A stretch of 64,000 nt of DNA from Nostoc paludosum FACHB-159. GTDB taxonomy: Bacteria > Cyanobacteriota > Cyanobacteriia > Cyanobacteriales > Nostocaceae. The stretch spans positions 1 through 64,000 of the forward strand of contig NZ_JACJTU010000026.1 of NCBI RefSeq assembly GCF_014698835.1, given 5' to 3'. Under the pieces are notes generated by a model, which did no database searches, was not told the DNA's origin, and saw only the letters and a program-made list of their open reading frames with translations. Both the position numbers and the translations under genes were made by a program. Of this stretch, positions 54,538 to 62,783 are shown one piece after another; positions within the stretch are counted from its first letter, which is position 1, and the number at the start of each line of letters is the position of its first letter.

Positions 54538-55218
54538 TCAACCTAAATGGTTTTCTAAATAATCCGCCATCATCCGTTTCATATCAGTAATCATACCATC
54601 AATATTTCCACCATCCTTCACAATTTCTTTTTCCTGCTGTATAAGATAACTCATACCTTTGTAGAGAGCTTTCATTATTCGCGCAATCTGCAAGCCCTCT
54701 ATGGGTTTGACATCCGGGGAAACCCGTATAAGTAAATCGTAAATGGTTGTCAGTATCTCGCGATCGATCCGTTGAGTCGCTTGTGCCAAGGTTCCTTCCT
54801 CTGACTGCCCAGCATTGAGATGTCTAAAGGCAGGATGTTTGCGCTCAAAGGCAATCATGGGGTCAATTACGCGATCTATCATAGTAGCAAAATCGAGACC
54901 GGACACATCTTGTTGGAGAGCAGCCACGGTATTACTGCCCAACTGCTGTATATATCGCTCCCCCAAGGCTGTTAAAATTGCTTCCTTGTCAGAAAAATAC
55001 TGGTAAACCGAGCCAACTGAAATCCCCGCTCGTTCAGCTAAGGCATTGGTGTTGATAGCTTCTGGGCCTCCCTGGGCCAGCAAATCGGCGGCAGTGTCCA
55101 GAATTAAATTGCGCCGTCGCTGACCGCGCTCCCCTGAAGGACTGCGGCGGCTTTTCTCTGAAATGGGTGAATTCACTTTTTTATTGCCTGGAGATTGACG
55201 ATGTGAGCTTTTGCTCAT
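54538..55218 (-). CDS. TetR-family transcriptional regulator
   Basis: About 226 aa from ATG 55218 (MSKSSHRQS); a start at 55236 would fall inside the palindromic operator and has no ribosome site. A basic N-terminal tail precedes the TetR helix-turn-helix (NLILDTAADLLAQGG... TNALAERAGISVGSVYQYFSDKEAIL). The C-terminal domain would bind an unknown inducer. It is divergent from an SDR gene with two inverted repeats in the gap, so it probably represses both itself and that gene. Confidence 0.9.
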   Translation of the reverse strand: MSKSSHRQSPGNKKVNSPISEKSRRSPSGERGQRRRNLILDTAADLLAQGGPEAINTNALAERAGISVGSVYQYFSDKEAILTALGERYIQQLGSNTVAALQQDVSGLDFATMIDRVIDPMIAFERKHPAFRHLNAGQSEEGTLAQATQRIDREILTTIYDLLIRVSPDVKPIEGLQIARIMKALYKGMSYLIQQEKEIVKDGGNIDGMITDMKRMMADYLENHLG

Positions 55219-55234
55219 ATACTTCCAAATATGC

Positions 55235-55254
55235 ATGTGAGTAATAGCTCACAT
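55235..55254. promoter_or_regulatory. Palindromic operator, likely TetR site
   Basis: ATGTGAG-TAATAG-CTCACAT has perfect 7-base arms and lies between the tetR-like gene and the divergent SDR gene. A related inverted repeat, TGAGC-TTTT-GCTCA, lies at 55204-55217 within the first codons of the regulator. Shared TGAG...CTCA cores suggest one protein recognises both. Confidence 0.65.
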
Positions 55255-55308
55255 TAGCAAAGTTGGGACTAAATCTACAAGAAATGCGATCGCCAGGAGA
55301 TAACTATC

Positions 55309-56313
55309 ATGAGTGGCAAAACAGCGTTTGTGACTGGAGCGACAGGTCTTTTAGGTAGTAATCTTTGCCAATTGCTAGTATCGCAGGGATGGCAAGTCAA
55401 GGGGCTGGTTCGGTCTATTGATAAAGCTAAACGCTTCCTGGGAAACATCCCAATTGAATTTATTCAGGGTGATATCGAGAATGTGCCTGCCTTTACTCAA
55501 GCATTAAAGGGAGTAGATGTGGTGTTTCACACCGCAGCCTTTTTTCGGGAGTATTATCAGCCAGGTAGTCATTGGGAGAAAATGAAGCGCATCAACGTGG
55601 ATGCGACAATAGAACTTTTGCAAGCAGCAGAAGCACAAGGGGTGGCACGAACAGTTTTCACTTCATCCAGTGGGGTAATCCAGACTTACCCAGATCGGGC
55701 TGCTACTGAAACAGCTCCTTACAGCGAATTCGCCCAAAAGAACCTCTATTTCAAAACTAAGGTTTTGGCAGAACAGGAAATTTATCGCTTTCTGGAAACT
55801 AGCCGAATGGATGTGGTGATGATTTTGCCCGGTTGGATGATGGGCCCTGGGGATGCCGCACCGACTTCTGCCGGGCAACTCGTGTTGGATCTATTGGCAA
55901 GTAAGTTGCCGGGAACAGTGGATGGTGGTGCTTCATTGACTGATGTTCGGGATGTGGCAGCAAGTATGGTTACCGCTGCCGAACGAGGGAAACGGGGTGA
56001 GCGTTACATTGTAGCGGGGCCATTGAAAACCATGAAAGATATTGCTTTAGAGCTAGAAGCAATTTCAGGGGTAAAAGCTCCCAAAATGGAAATTCCTGAT
56101 TGGCTTGCACTCTCAATCGCATGGTTATTGGAAACCTGGACAGGTTTGATAGGTGGAGTCAACCCTATGCCACTGGCTGGCGTCCAAGCTTTGTTGGAAA
56201 AAGCGAATTTAAGTTCAGCCAAAGCTGACCGAGAGTTGGGAGTAAGCTTTCGCCCTTTCACGGATACATTGAAAGATACGGTGTTGTGGTATCAATCTCA
56301 AGGCTATCTCTAG
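55309..56313 (+). CDS. NAD(P)-dependent epimerase / dihydroflavonol-reductase-like extended SDR
   Basis: A 334-aa extended SDR. The dinucleotide loop TGATGLLGSNLC lies near residue 9, the VVFHTAAFFREYY segment near 75-87, and a C-terminal half like that of dihydroflavonol-4-reductase and cholesterol-dehydrogenase relatives. The usual YxxxK is seen in LYFKTKVLAEQ, with Tyr and Lys three residues apart. AGGAGA precedes the ATG. Divergence from a TetR gene suggests inducible expression by a substrate-like ligand. Substrate unknown. Confidence 0.87.
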   Translation: MSGKTAFVTGATGLLGSNLCQLLVSQGWQVKGLVRSIDKAKRFLGNIPIEFIQGDIENVPAFTQALKGVDVVFHTAAFFREYYQPGSHWEKMKRINVDATIELLQAAEAQGVARTVFTSSSGVIQTYPDRAATETAPYSEFAQKNLYFKTKVLAEQEIYRFLETSRMDVVMILPGWMMGPGDAAPTSAGQLVLDLLASKLPGTVDGGASLTDVRDVAASMVTAAERGKRGERYIVAGPLKTMKDIALELEAISGVKAPKMEIPDWLALSIAWLLETWTGLIGGVNPMPLAGVQALLEKANLSSAKADRELGVSFRPFTDTLKDTVLWYQSQGYL

Positions 56314-56683
56314 AATCCATATTTTCAAATACCTTATGGGACTTAGAGATTTGTAAATAAAAAACATTCAAATTTTCTTGTGGGGTGGGCGTCTCGCCCG
56401 CCCGTAAAAAGAGTGGGACAAGATGTTTACCACACAAATAGTAATAATTCAATACGCTTGGGTTAAAGGCTAATTGTACAAAACTGTGGGTTTACCAGAC
56501 GCGATAAATCGCCGTCTCTACAAGTGTTTTGGTCTTATCTGAACTGTATTGAGTAATAATTGATTTCTTGGTAATCCTTTAAATAAAACTGGAGGAAACA
56601 AACCGATCGCAATAAAAACTTTCGCCTCAAATGCGAAATTCTGTGAACTTCTATAGAGTATAATTTCCTAGCAAATTTAGGAG
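56314..56683. other. Intergenic stretch with a GC-rich hairpin repeat
   Basis: GTGGGGTGGGCGTCTCGCCCGCCCG at about 56379-56403 is a hairpin-forming block related to 14175-14222 and may terminate the SDR transcript. Nothing else recognised. Confidence 0.5.
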
Positions 56684-57151
56684 ATGAGTCCATTGCAAAT
56701 TCGTGAAGATGACCTGACAGGCAAAAAGATCGCTGACCTTCTTTGCGAACATCTCGAAAATATGCATGAGATTACCCCGCCCGAAAGCGTTCATGCTCTT
56801 GATTTAGAAGCATTGCGATCGCCTGAGATTACTTTCTTTTCGGCTTGGGAGGGTGATGAATTACTTGGATGTGGGGCATTGAAAGAACTAGATTCAAAAA
56901 CTGGTGAGGTTAAATCAATGCGTACCGCCAAGGCTCACCGTCGTAGGGGTGTCGCCTCAAAGATTCTTGAACATATCATAAAAGAAGCCCAACAGCGTGC
57001 TTACCATTGCCTATATTTAGAAACAGGGTCTTTTCCTGAGTTCGTCCCAGCACGAGCCTTGTACACCCGATATGGATTCGAGTACCGAGGCCCATTCGCT
57101 GACTACAAAGACGACCCAAACAGCGTATTTATGATGAAAAAGCTCGCTTGA
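56684..57151 (+). CDS. GNAT-family N-acetyltransferase
   Basis: A 155-aa GNAT protein. The acetyl-CoA loop is in AKAHRRRGVASKILEHI, followed by CLYLETGS, and motif B is ARALYTRYGFEYRGPF. Close relatives include YsnE/PsiE-like acetyltransferases of small amines or amino acids. AGGAG directly abuts the ATG at 56684, which is too close; TTG at 56693 would have a 9-base spacer and may be the true start (QIREDDLTG). Substrate unknown. Confidence 0.88.
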   Translation: MSPLQIREDDLTGKKIADLLCEHLENMHEITPPESVHALDLEALRSPEITFFSAWEGDELLGCGALKELDSKTGEVKSMRTAKAHRRRGVASKILEHIIKEAQQRAYHCLYLETGSFPEFVPARALYTRYGFEYRGPFADYKDDPNSVFMMKKLA

Positions 57152-57212
57152 TTCCCTGCTCGAAATTGCTATTGCAAGATTATGTAGTAAAACACGAGAC
57201 ATTTTGACAGCG

Positions 57213-58466
57213 ATGAACTCACAAGGATCTAAGTCGAGGATAGAACTACAAGAGCAAAGGATGTATCCTTCCACCGAGCCAAAAGATTGGTCATGGCCAT
57301 TTTGGCCTGCTGTTCCACTCTACCCCTACGGCAGGCGGCGGACACTTCGCAAGGAAATAGTTAAGGACACTATCTGGACATTCGATCAGCTTCACGGTAT
57401 TCTTTACACCATCGTGCCGATTCGGATGACTATCGTCAAGCTGGCTGCTGGTGGCCTCCTGGTCTACGCGCCCGTTGCTCCAACAGCTGAGTGTGTTGGC
57501 TTGGTTAATGAGTTGGTAGCAAAGCACGGTGAAGTTAAGTATATCTTACTCCCAACCAGTTCTGGCCTGGAGCATAAAGTCTTTGTTGGCCCCTTTTCTA
57601 GACGCTTTCCTCAAGCACAAGTCTTTGTTGCCCCGCACCAGTGGAGTTTCCCATTCAACCTGCCGCTGAGTTGGCTAGGCTTTCCCCAAAAACGAACTCA
57701 AGAACTCCCAGAAAACTCCAGCCTTGTTCCTTTTGCTGATGAGTTTGACTATGCAATATTGGACATCAACTTAGGACGAGGATCTTTTGCGGAAGTTGCA
57801 GTATTGCATAAGCGATCGCGCACTCTGCTTGTAACTGATTCTATAATTTCTGTACCAGAAGACCCGCCCCAAATCCTCCAATTAGATCCTTATCCCTTAC
57901 TGTTTCATGCAAGGGATAATGCCTTAGAAGCGATGGAGGACAATGAAGACAACCGCCGCAAAGGATGGCAACGCATTTCATTATTTGCGCTTTACTTCCG
58001 TCCAAGTGCACTGGAAGTTACTTCAATGGGACAGATGTTTCGTGATGCTTTCAAAGCACAAGAGCGATCGCTACAATCATACTTTGGTTTATTTCCTTTT
58101 CGGTGGCAACAAACCTGGAAGCAGACATTCGATGCTCTACGAGGTCAGGGGCGACCATTTGTCGCACCGATTCTGCAAATCCTCATTCTTCCCCAAGCAC
58201 CAAGACAAGTCCTCAACTGGGCTGATAGAGTTGCAAGTTGGGATTTTCAGCAGATTATTCCCTGTCACTTTGACTCGCAAATTTTGGCAAATCCGCATCA
58301 ATTTCGGCAAGCATTTGCTTTCCTTGAAAAAAATCCCTCTGTAAGTAAAGACTTTTCTGGAACCGAAAGCCAGCCTCTATTTGAGGAAGACTTAAGATTC
58401 ATTCAGGAACTGGAAGCGGGTCTAGTTAAGCGCGGTATCGCAACGCCAGCAAAAGAAAAGGTGTAA
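57213..58466 (+). CDS. DUF4336 protein (MBL-like fold)
   Basis: About 417 aa. The family core is visible: MYPSTEPKDWSWPFWPAVPLYPYGRRRTLR, WTFDQLHGILYTIVPIRMTIVKL, and KYILLPTSSGLEHKVFVGPFSRRFP, which resembles an MBL-fold scaffold without the HxHxDH metal motif. DUF4336 proteins occur in cyanobacteria and plastid lineages and have no established role. ATG 57213 is preferred over TTG 57204; ATG 57261 is also possible because the conserved region begins there. The gene follows the GNAT gene by about 60 bases. Confidence 0.83.
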   Translation: MNSQGSKSRIELQEQRMYPSTEPKDWSWPFWPAVPLYPYGRRRTLRKEIVKDTIWTFDQLHGILYTIVPIRMTIVKLAAGGLLVYAPVAPTAECVGLVNELVAKHGEVKYILLPTSSGLEHKVFVGPFSRRFPQAQVFVAPHQWSFPFNLPLSWLGFPQKRTQELPENSSLVPFADEFDYAILDINLGRGSFAEVAVLHKRSRTLLVTDSIISVPEDPPQILQLDPYPLLFHARDNALEAMEDNEDNRRKGWQRISLFALYFRPSALEVTSMGQMFRDAFKAQERSLQSYFGLFPFRWQQTWKQTFDALRGQGRPFVAPILQILILPQAPRQVLNWADRVASWDFQQIIPCHFDSQILANPHQFRQAFAFLEKNPSVSKDFSGTESQPLFEEDLRFIQELEAGLVKRGIATPAKEKV

Positions 58467-58619
58467 TCAACAATATGCCCTAGAGATGTACAGTTGTGCA
58501 TTAGTGCCAACGCCAGAAATTGTTAGGAATGTGAGTGCATTCACTAGACGGCGATCGCATTGTATCGACCTGAAAAAATTAATCTACCCTTTCTTTAACT
58601 TTGCTCTGTATTGATATAG

Positions 58620-58697
58620 AAGAAGGCAGAAGGCAGGAGGTAAAAGTTTTACTATTCCTGGCATTCAAACTTGTCATTATGTCCTAACCTATGTGTC
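58620..58697. repeat. Dispersed repeat, copy B
   Basis: It matches 35091-35173 in order and sequence: GGCAGAAGGCAGGAGGTAAAA, then CTATTCCTGGCATTCAAAC, then TTGTCATTATGTCCTAACCT. Just 23 bases further on lies the MITE-like copy at 58721. Confidence 0.7.
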
Positions 58698-58720
58698 TAC
58701 CGCTATATGAGAGAATTTCG

Positions 58721-58810
58721 GGACTTACGCAAAATTATGAAAAAACAAACCGCAAAGGACGCAAAGGACACAAAGAAATAAGAGTTTCAGAGAGTTTTTG
58801 CGTAAGTCCT
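58721..58810. mobile_element. MITE-like element with GGACTTACGCAAA ends, copy B
   Basis: The reverse complement of this 90-base segment is nearly identical to 32719-32808. The ends are GGACTTACGCAAAA and TTTTTGCGTAAGTCCT. Confidence 0.75.
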
Positions 58811-59158
58811 AAATTTATTATATTAATACTAATTTGAAAAAAAGAATGCAACAAATGTATTGGCTAGGGTAGCACATCTGTGTATCTTCCAGATGGAATT
58901 GGTATAAGATATGTACTTCATTTATTTGCAAAGTGGTGTAGATTTTGAGATAAATTAGTTTTATTAATTTAACAAATAACTCCAATTGCTGATATTAAAT
59001 ACTTTGCATATACTGAAGATAAATACTGAGGTTTATCTAGATATTTTTATTAAAAACTAGAAATATCTACTCTTAGATAGAGGTTAAAAATTATTGAATA
59101 CGATCGCAATTTTTTCACGACTTAATAAAATTACTTGTTTTGTCATTAGGAGTGCTAT

Positions 59159-59413
59159 ATGAATAACCATTATCAAGTAGACAAGCAGAGTTTTCTTTAT
59201 CAAAAATACCAATATTCAGGTAAATTCACACCTAACAATCTGGTATTCAATGCAAATCTGCAAGAATTTTCGCAACGAATAGACTATATCTGCAATCTTC
59301 AGACTGCGGGAAAACTCTCTGCTGACGAGTCATACAAGCAAATTGAGGCACTTTGGGAACGGCTAAAATACAGCTACCAAACCTTAAATATTGAAAAAGA
59401 CACAAATCTTTAA
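59159..59413 (+). CDS. Small conserved cyanobacterial protein, DUF7219-like
   Basis: An 84-aa soluble protein with a clear AGGAG ribosome site. The core FLYQKYQYSGKFTPNNLVFNANLQEF, then QRIDYICNLQTAGKLS and a final helix (YKQIEALWERLK), match small cyanobacterial proteins that I recall as DUF7219. Function unknown. It could be a helical adaptor. Confidence 0.78.
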   Translation: MNNHYQVDKQSFLYQKYQYSGKFTPNNLVFNANLQEFSQRIDYICNLQTAGKLSADESYKQIEALWERLKYSYQTLNIEKDTNL

Positions 59414-59880
59414 TTGTTAGCATTGATTGTGCTTTCCCTCCATCAAATATACTGAAGGTATAAACAACCGCACTTTTATATCCGACCAAGCAAGGTGAGG
59501 TGTTATGGTGGAGACAGGAGGCGATGGCGGTCATCCCCCAGCACGTTGTACCTATGAAAAGCTAGGTTTTGGATTGTTAGCGATCGCCAGGTACTCTAAT
59601 AAGTTGTAAGTACGGAGAATTTGAAAGCGATCGCATCGAGCACCACATCAGTATTTGAGGTTTAACCAATTAAAAATTAATACTAAATAAAATAGATTCA
59701 GATGCCAATATTTCTAACAATTTTGAGATAACCCAAATTAAAACTCCGACACCAATGGACTTTCAAACCTGTTCCCTGCCATATAAACCAGTTGTTGCTC
59801 TGTGACTTCCTACTTTTGAAAATTTGAAACCAAATTTTTCGTAAAATAATAAAGCATTACTTGTTCTTTTAGGTGCATCT
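59414..59880. other. Intergenic stretch with a possible GNAT remnant
   Basis: The region upstream of ccaA. Apart from the fragment at 59505-59609, I see only HIP1 sites near 59580 and 59628 and AT-rich DNA. Confidence 0.5.
59505..59609 (+). pseudogene. Possible C-terminal fragment of a GNAT acetyltransferase
   Basis: A 34-codon frame reads GGDGGHPPARCTYEKLGFGLLAIARYS. ARxxYEKLGF is the motif B signature near the end of GNAT proteins, but nothing upstream in frame restores the rest. It may be a relic or chance. Confidence 0.3.
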
Positions 59881-60699
59881 ATGAAAAAATTAATTAAAGG
59901 TTTGCGCGAATTCAAAAGTAGTTACTTTCCGGCTAATGAACAACTATTTGAACAACTTTCTCATGGGCAAAAACCCAGAGTACTATTTATTACTTGCTCT
60001 GATTCGCGTATCGATCCAAACTTGATTACACAAGCTGGACTAGGAGAGTTGTTTGTTATTCGCAATGCAGGCAACATTATTCCACCATATGGTGCAACTA
60101 ATGGCGGTGAAGGGGCAACGATTGAATATGCTATTCAAGCATTAGATATTCAACAAATTATTATCTGCGGGCACTCCCATTGTGGTGCTATGAAAGGTTT
60201 AATGAAGTTAGACAGCTTGCGGATAGAAATGCCGCTTGTACATGACTGGCTCAAGTATGCAGAAGCAACCCGACGATTGGTAAAAGACAACTATAGTGGC
60301 TACGAAGGTGAAGACCTCTTAGAAATAATTATTGCCGAGAATGTACTCACCCAAATCGAAAATTTACGCACTTATCCGGTGATTCGTTCTAAACTCCATC
60401 AAGGGCAAATTAGTATTTATGCTTGGATTTATCAAATCGAGACAGGAGAAGTTTTGGCATACGACTCACAAAAGCACGCTTATGTCTTGCCCTTAAATCA
60501 GCTTTCCTCATCTGAGATAGATGAGAGATTATCGAGCCTACCTTTGACTCACAATGGCGAAAAACCTTTCGCTAAAACTCAACAACAGGCGTTTCAATCT
60601 TTTCATAAACCTCATATTTCCACAGATACAGGCTTTCCAATGACGGTGCTTTCTCCAGAACAGATGGAGCGAATTTATCGAGGCTCGACAACAAAGTAA
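59881..60699 (+). CDS. ccaA: Beta-class carbonic anhydrase, carboxysomal CcaA type
   Basis: A 272-aa protein. Zinc ligands Cys39 (TCSDSR), His98 and Cys101 (CGHSHCG) and the Asp41/Arg43 dyad are present. A C-terminal extension of about 70 residues ends MTVLSPEQMERIYRGS, as in Synechocystis CcaA (IcfA), where the extension targets the enzyme to CcmM in the carboxysome. It converts bicarbonate to CO2 for RuBisCO. Near-identity to CcaA by recall makes the call firm. A strong terminator follows. Confidence 0.94.
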   Translation: MKKLIKGLREFKSSYFPANEQLFEQLSHGQKPRVLFITCSDSRIDPNLITQAGLGELFVIRNAGNIIPPYGATNGGEGATIEYAIQALDIQQIIICGHSHCGAMKGLMKLDSLRIEMPLVHDWLKYAEATRRLVKDNYSGYEGEDLLEIIIAENVLTQIENLRTYPVIRSKLHQGQISIYAWIYQIETGEVLAYDSQKHAYVLPLNQLSSSEIDERLSSLPLTHNGEKPFAKTQQQAFQSFHKPHISTDTGFPMTVLSPEQMERIYRGSTTK

Positions 60700-60723
60700 A
60701 AATATCAACAAGGTTAAAAATAT

Positions 60724-60776
60724 GGCATTGCCGATTGAAAGTATGAATTAGTTTCAATCAGCAATGCCGATTTTTT
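60724..60776 (+). terminator. Rho-independent terminator after ccaA
   Basis: GGCATTGCCGATTGAAA pairs with TTTCAATCAGCAATGCC (one mismatch) around an 11-base loop, followed by GATTTTTT. Confidence 0.8.
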
Positions 60777-61095
60777 CCTTGAGTCCATGAAAGTATCAGG
60801 AAACTACTACCTTTCAATTTAGTACAATCCGCTCTATTAATAGATAAAAAATTCTCAATTCTAATTTTAAAATAGAGTTATAGCAATACTCCAGAGTTTA
60901 TACTTTGCAAAAATTAGCTTTTTAACGAATCAGCTACAAAATAAAGAGCGCAAGAATAAGTTTTAATCCAATGCCCAAGTAGTAATATGACTTGTTCTAG
61001 GGGCGGAATAAATCTTTATTTGTTATCACAGGTAATTCGACAAGCCAAAGAAAATTAATTGCAGATATCAATTCGAGAAATAACGGAGAAAGATT
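60777..61095. other. Upstream region of the SPL-like gene
   Basis: About 320 bases of AT-rich DNA with no gene. It must contain the promoter for 61096. Confidence 0.4.
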
Positions 61096-62166
61096 TTGCT
61101 CAATACAATCAAAAAGAATGTGCTAGCAACAGACTTAGTAAAACCTTCAACTAAGTTGTGGATACCTCAACAGGTTATGTTTACTCCTGCTGCTTTAGAT
61201 GAGCCTTGGGGGCAACAAATTTTGGAGCGCGTGCAGTCCCTGAACTTACCAATCATCGAGTTACCACGTAACCGCGTGACTGGGTTGCGTGGTGAAGATG
61301 AGCGCAAAACTTACGATATTGCCAAACGTACCCTTGCCGTTGTCACTGCACCACCAAGCCACTTCAAACTCAGCCCTATTCCACCATCGGCTGATTGGCA
61401 GTTTCATATTGCCGAGGGTTGTCCAGCACATTGCCAATATTGTTACTTGGCAGGTAGCTTATCAGGCCCGCCAGTTATTCGCACTTTCGCTAATTTACCG
61501 CAAATCCTAAACAACTTAACTAGTTATGAACGACCCGAAAAAGTCACAACTTATGAAGTTAGTTGCTATACCGATCCACTTGGGATTGAGCATCTGACAG
61601 GTAGCCTTGCTGAATGTATCCGTTACTTTGGTACTCGCAGCGATGCACATTTACGCTGGGTATCAAAGTTTGATGAGGTAGATAGCTTACTGGATTTACC
61701 TCACAATGGGCATACCCACTGCCGGATGAGTGTTAATGCTGCGCCTGTTTCAGGGAGGTTTGAAGGCGGTACAGCATCTGTAGCATCACGACTTGGGGCA
61801 TTACGTAAGTTAGCTGATAGTGGGTATCCAGTAGGATTAGTAATTGCGCCAATTATGCCTGTAGATGATTGGCAAGTACACTACAGGGGCTTGTTTGACT
61901 CAATTAGCGAAGCCTTAGATTTCAACTGTAACCTGACCTTTGAGCTAATTTCGCACCGCTTTACACCAGGCTCAAAAGAAGTTTTACAAACTTGGTATCC
62001 ACATTCTAAGCTAGATATGGATGAGGAAAAACGTAGTATTAAGCGCAATAAGTTTGGTGGAACTAAGTATGTTTATGATGCTGACACAATGAATATGATG
62101 AAACGCTTTTTTCAGGGTGAGATTCAACAGCGTTTTCCAAATGCGAAGATTTTATATTGGACTTAG
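61096..62166 (+). CDS. Spore photoproduct lyase (SPL)-like radical SAM enzyme
   Basis: A 356-aa protein starting at TTG, supported by GGAG 7 bases upstream. The radical-SAM cluster motif is Cys109-xxx-Cys113-xx-Cys116 (CPAHCQYCYLAG). Cys157 in YEVSCYTDPLGIEHL aligns with the hydrogen-donor cysteine of Bacillus SplB. The C-terminal half matches SPL order: HNGHTHCRMSVNA, FELISHRFT, KRNKFGGTKYVY. SPL repairs the 5-thyminyl dihydrothymine lesion of UV-treated spore DNA; this organism forms no endospores, so the substrate may be a similar lesion in dry cells or akinetes. No UV-related neighbours. Confidence 0.86.
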   Translation: MLNTIKKNVLATDLVKPSTKLWIPQQVMFTPAALDEPWGQQILERVQSLNLPIIELPRNRVTGLRGEDERKTYDIAKRTLAVVTAPPSHFKLSPIPPSADWQFHIAEGCPAHCQYCYLAGSLSGPPVIRTFANLPQILNNLTSYERPEKVTTYEVSCYTDPLGIEHLTGSLAECIRYFGTRSDAHLRWVSKFDEVDSLLDLPHNGHTHCRMSVNAAPVSGRFEGGTASVASRLGALRKLADSGYPVGLVIAPIMPVDDWQVHYRGLFDSISEALDFNCNLTFELISHRFTPGSKEVLQTWYPHSKLDMDEEKRSIKRNKFGGTKYVYDADTMNMMKRFFQGEIQQRFPNAKILYWT

Positions 62167-62188
62167 CTGTTGGTGTACCTTGTTTTTA

Positions 62189-62475
62189 GGCGTTGCTGAA
62201 TTTGAATACGAAATTCAAGGCGTTGCATAAATGCGGGATGAATTAAGATTTTTGACGAAGGCTAAAGGTAGATTCTTTGCGCCTTTGCGCCTTTGCGTGA
62301 GGTAAAAATCATCCCCAATACGGTTCGGTTAAGATCCCCCCGCCTACGGCGACCCCCTTTTTAAGGGGGTAAAAGAGGGTTATAAGCCCCCCTTTTTAAG
62401 GGGGTTGGGGGGATCTTCGAGGAATAAACACGTTAACCGAACCGTATTGAAATCATCCCTAGATTCAGCAATGCC
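62189..62475. repeat. Older inverted repeat interrupted by a MITE
   Basis: GGCGTTGCTGAAT (62189-62201) and ATTCAGCAATGCC (62463-62475) are inverted with one mismatch and enclose the younger element at 62317-62448. A further related arm, TCAGCAACGCC, lies at 62645-62655. Confidence 0.6.
62317..62448. mobile_element. MITE with perfect 16-base ends AATACGGTTCGGTTAA
   Basis: A 132-base element. The ends are AATACGGTTCGGTTAA (62317-62332) and TTAACCGAACCGTATT (62433-62448). Inside, GACCCCCTTTTTAAGGGGGT and GCCCCCCTTTTTAAGGGGGT form stems. AAATCATCCC occurs directly before it and again one base after it, a probable target duplication. Confidence 0.85.
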
Positions 62476-62783
62476 AAATTCAAAAATCAACTCTTCTCAA
62501 CTCTTACTCTTTGCGTCTCTGCGCTACGCCAGTTGCTTCTCTTCTCTACGAGACGCTAAGAGCGAACGAGACGCTTCGCGAACAAGTCGGCATTGCCCGC
62601 CCAACGCACAGGCTCCTCTGCGTGAGGTAAATTCATATTTTCAATCAGCAACGCCGCTTTTTAAGCAGAAGGCAGAGTGTTTGGAGGGGGCCAAACTTGA
62701 GTAGCTGAGTTTGATTTACCTTTTAGCGATAGTTTGGGAATACTAAAGTTGCATATTACACTACAATTGCAGCAAGCTCTAGC

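Larger units (their letters stand above)
58467..59158. other. Intergenic stretch with two dispersed repeats
   Basis: It holds the repeat copies at 58620-58697 and 58721-58810 and AT-rich DNA before the 84-aa gene. No gene found. Confidence 0.6.
62167..62783. other. Repeat-rich intergenic region
   Basis: About 600 bases between the SPL-like gene and the ethylene-receptor-like gene. It holds a MITE nested in an older inverted repeat and other palindromic blocks (62520-62660). A plus-strand frame at 62405-62704 crosses these repeats and is not a gene. Confidence 0.6.

Noticed and set aside
62405..62704. 99-codon plus-strand frame
   Set aside because: Begins inside the MITE and runs through palindromic repeats; no protein-like features.
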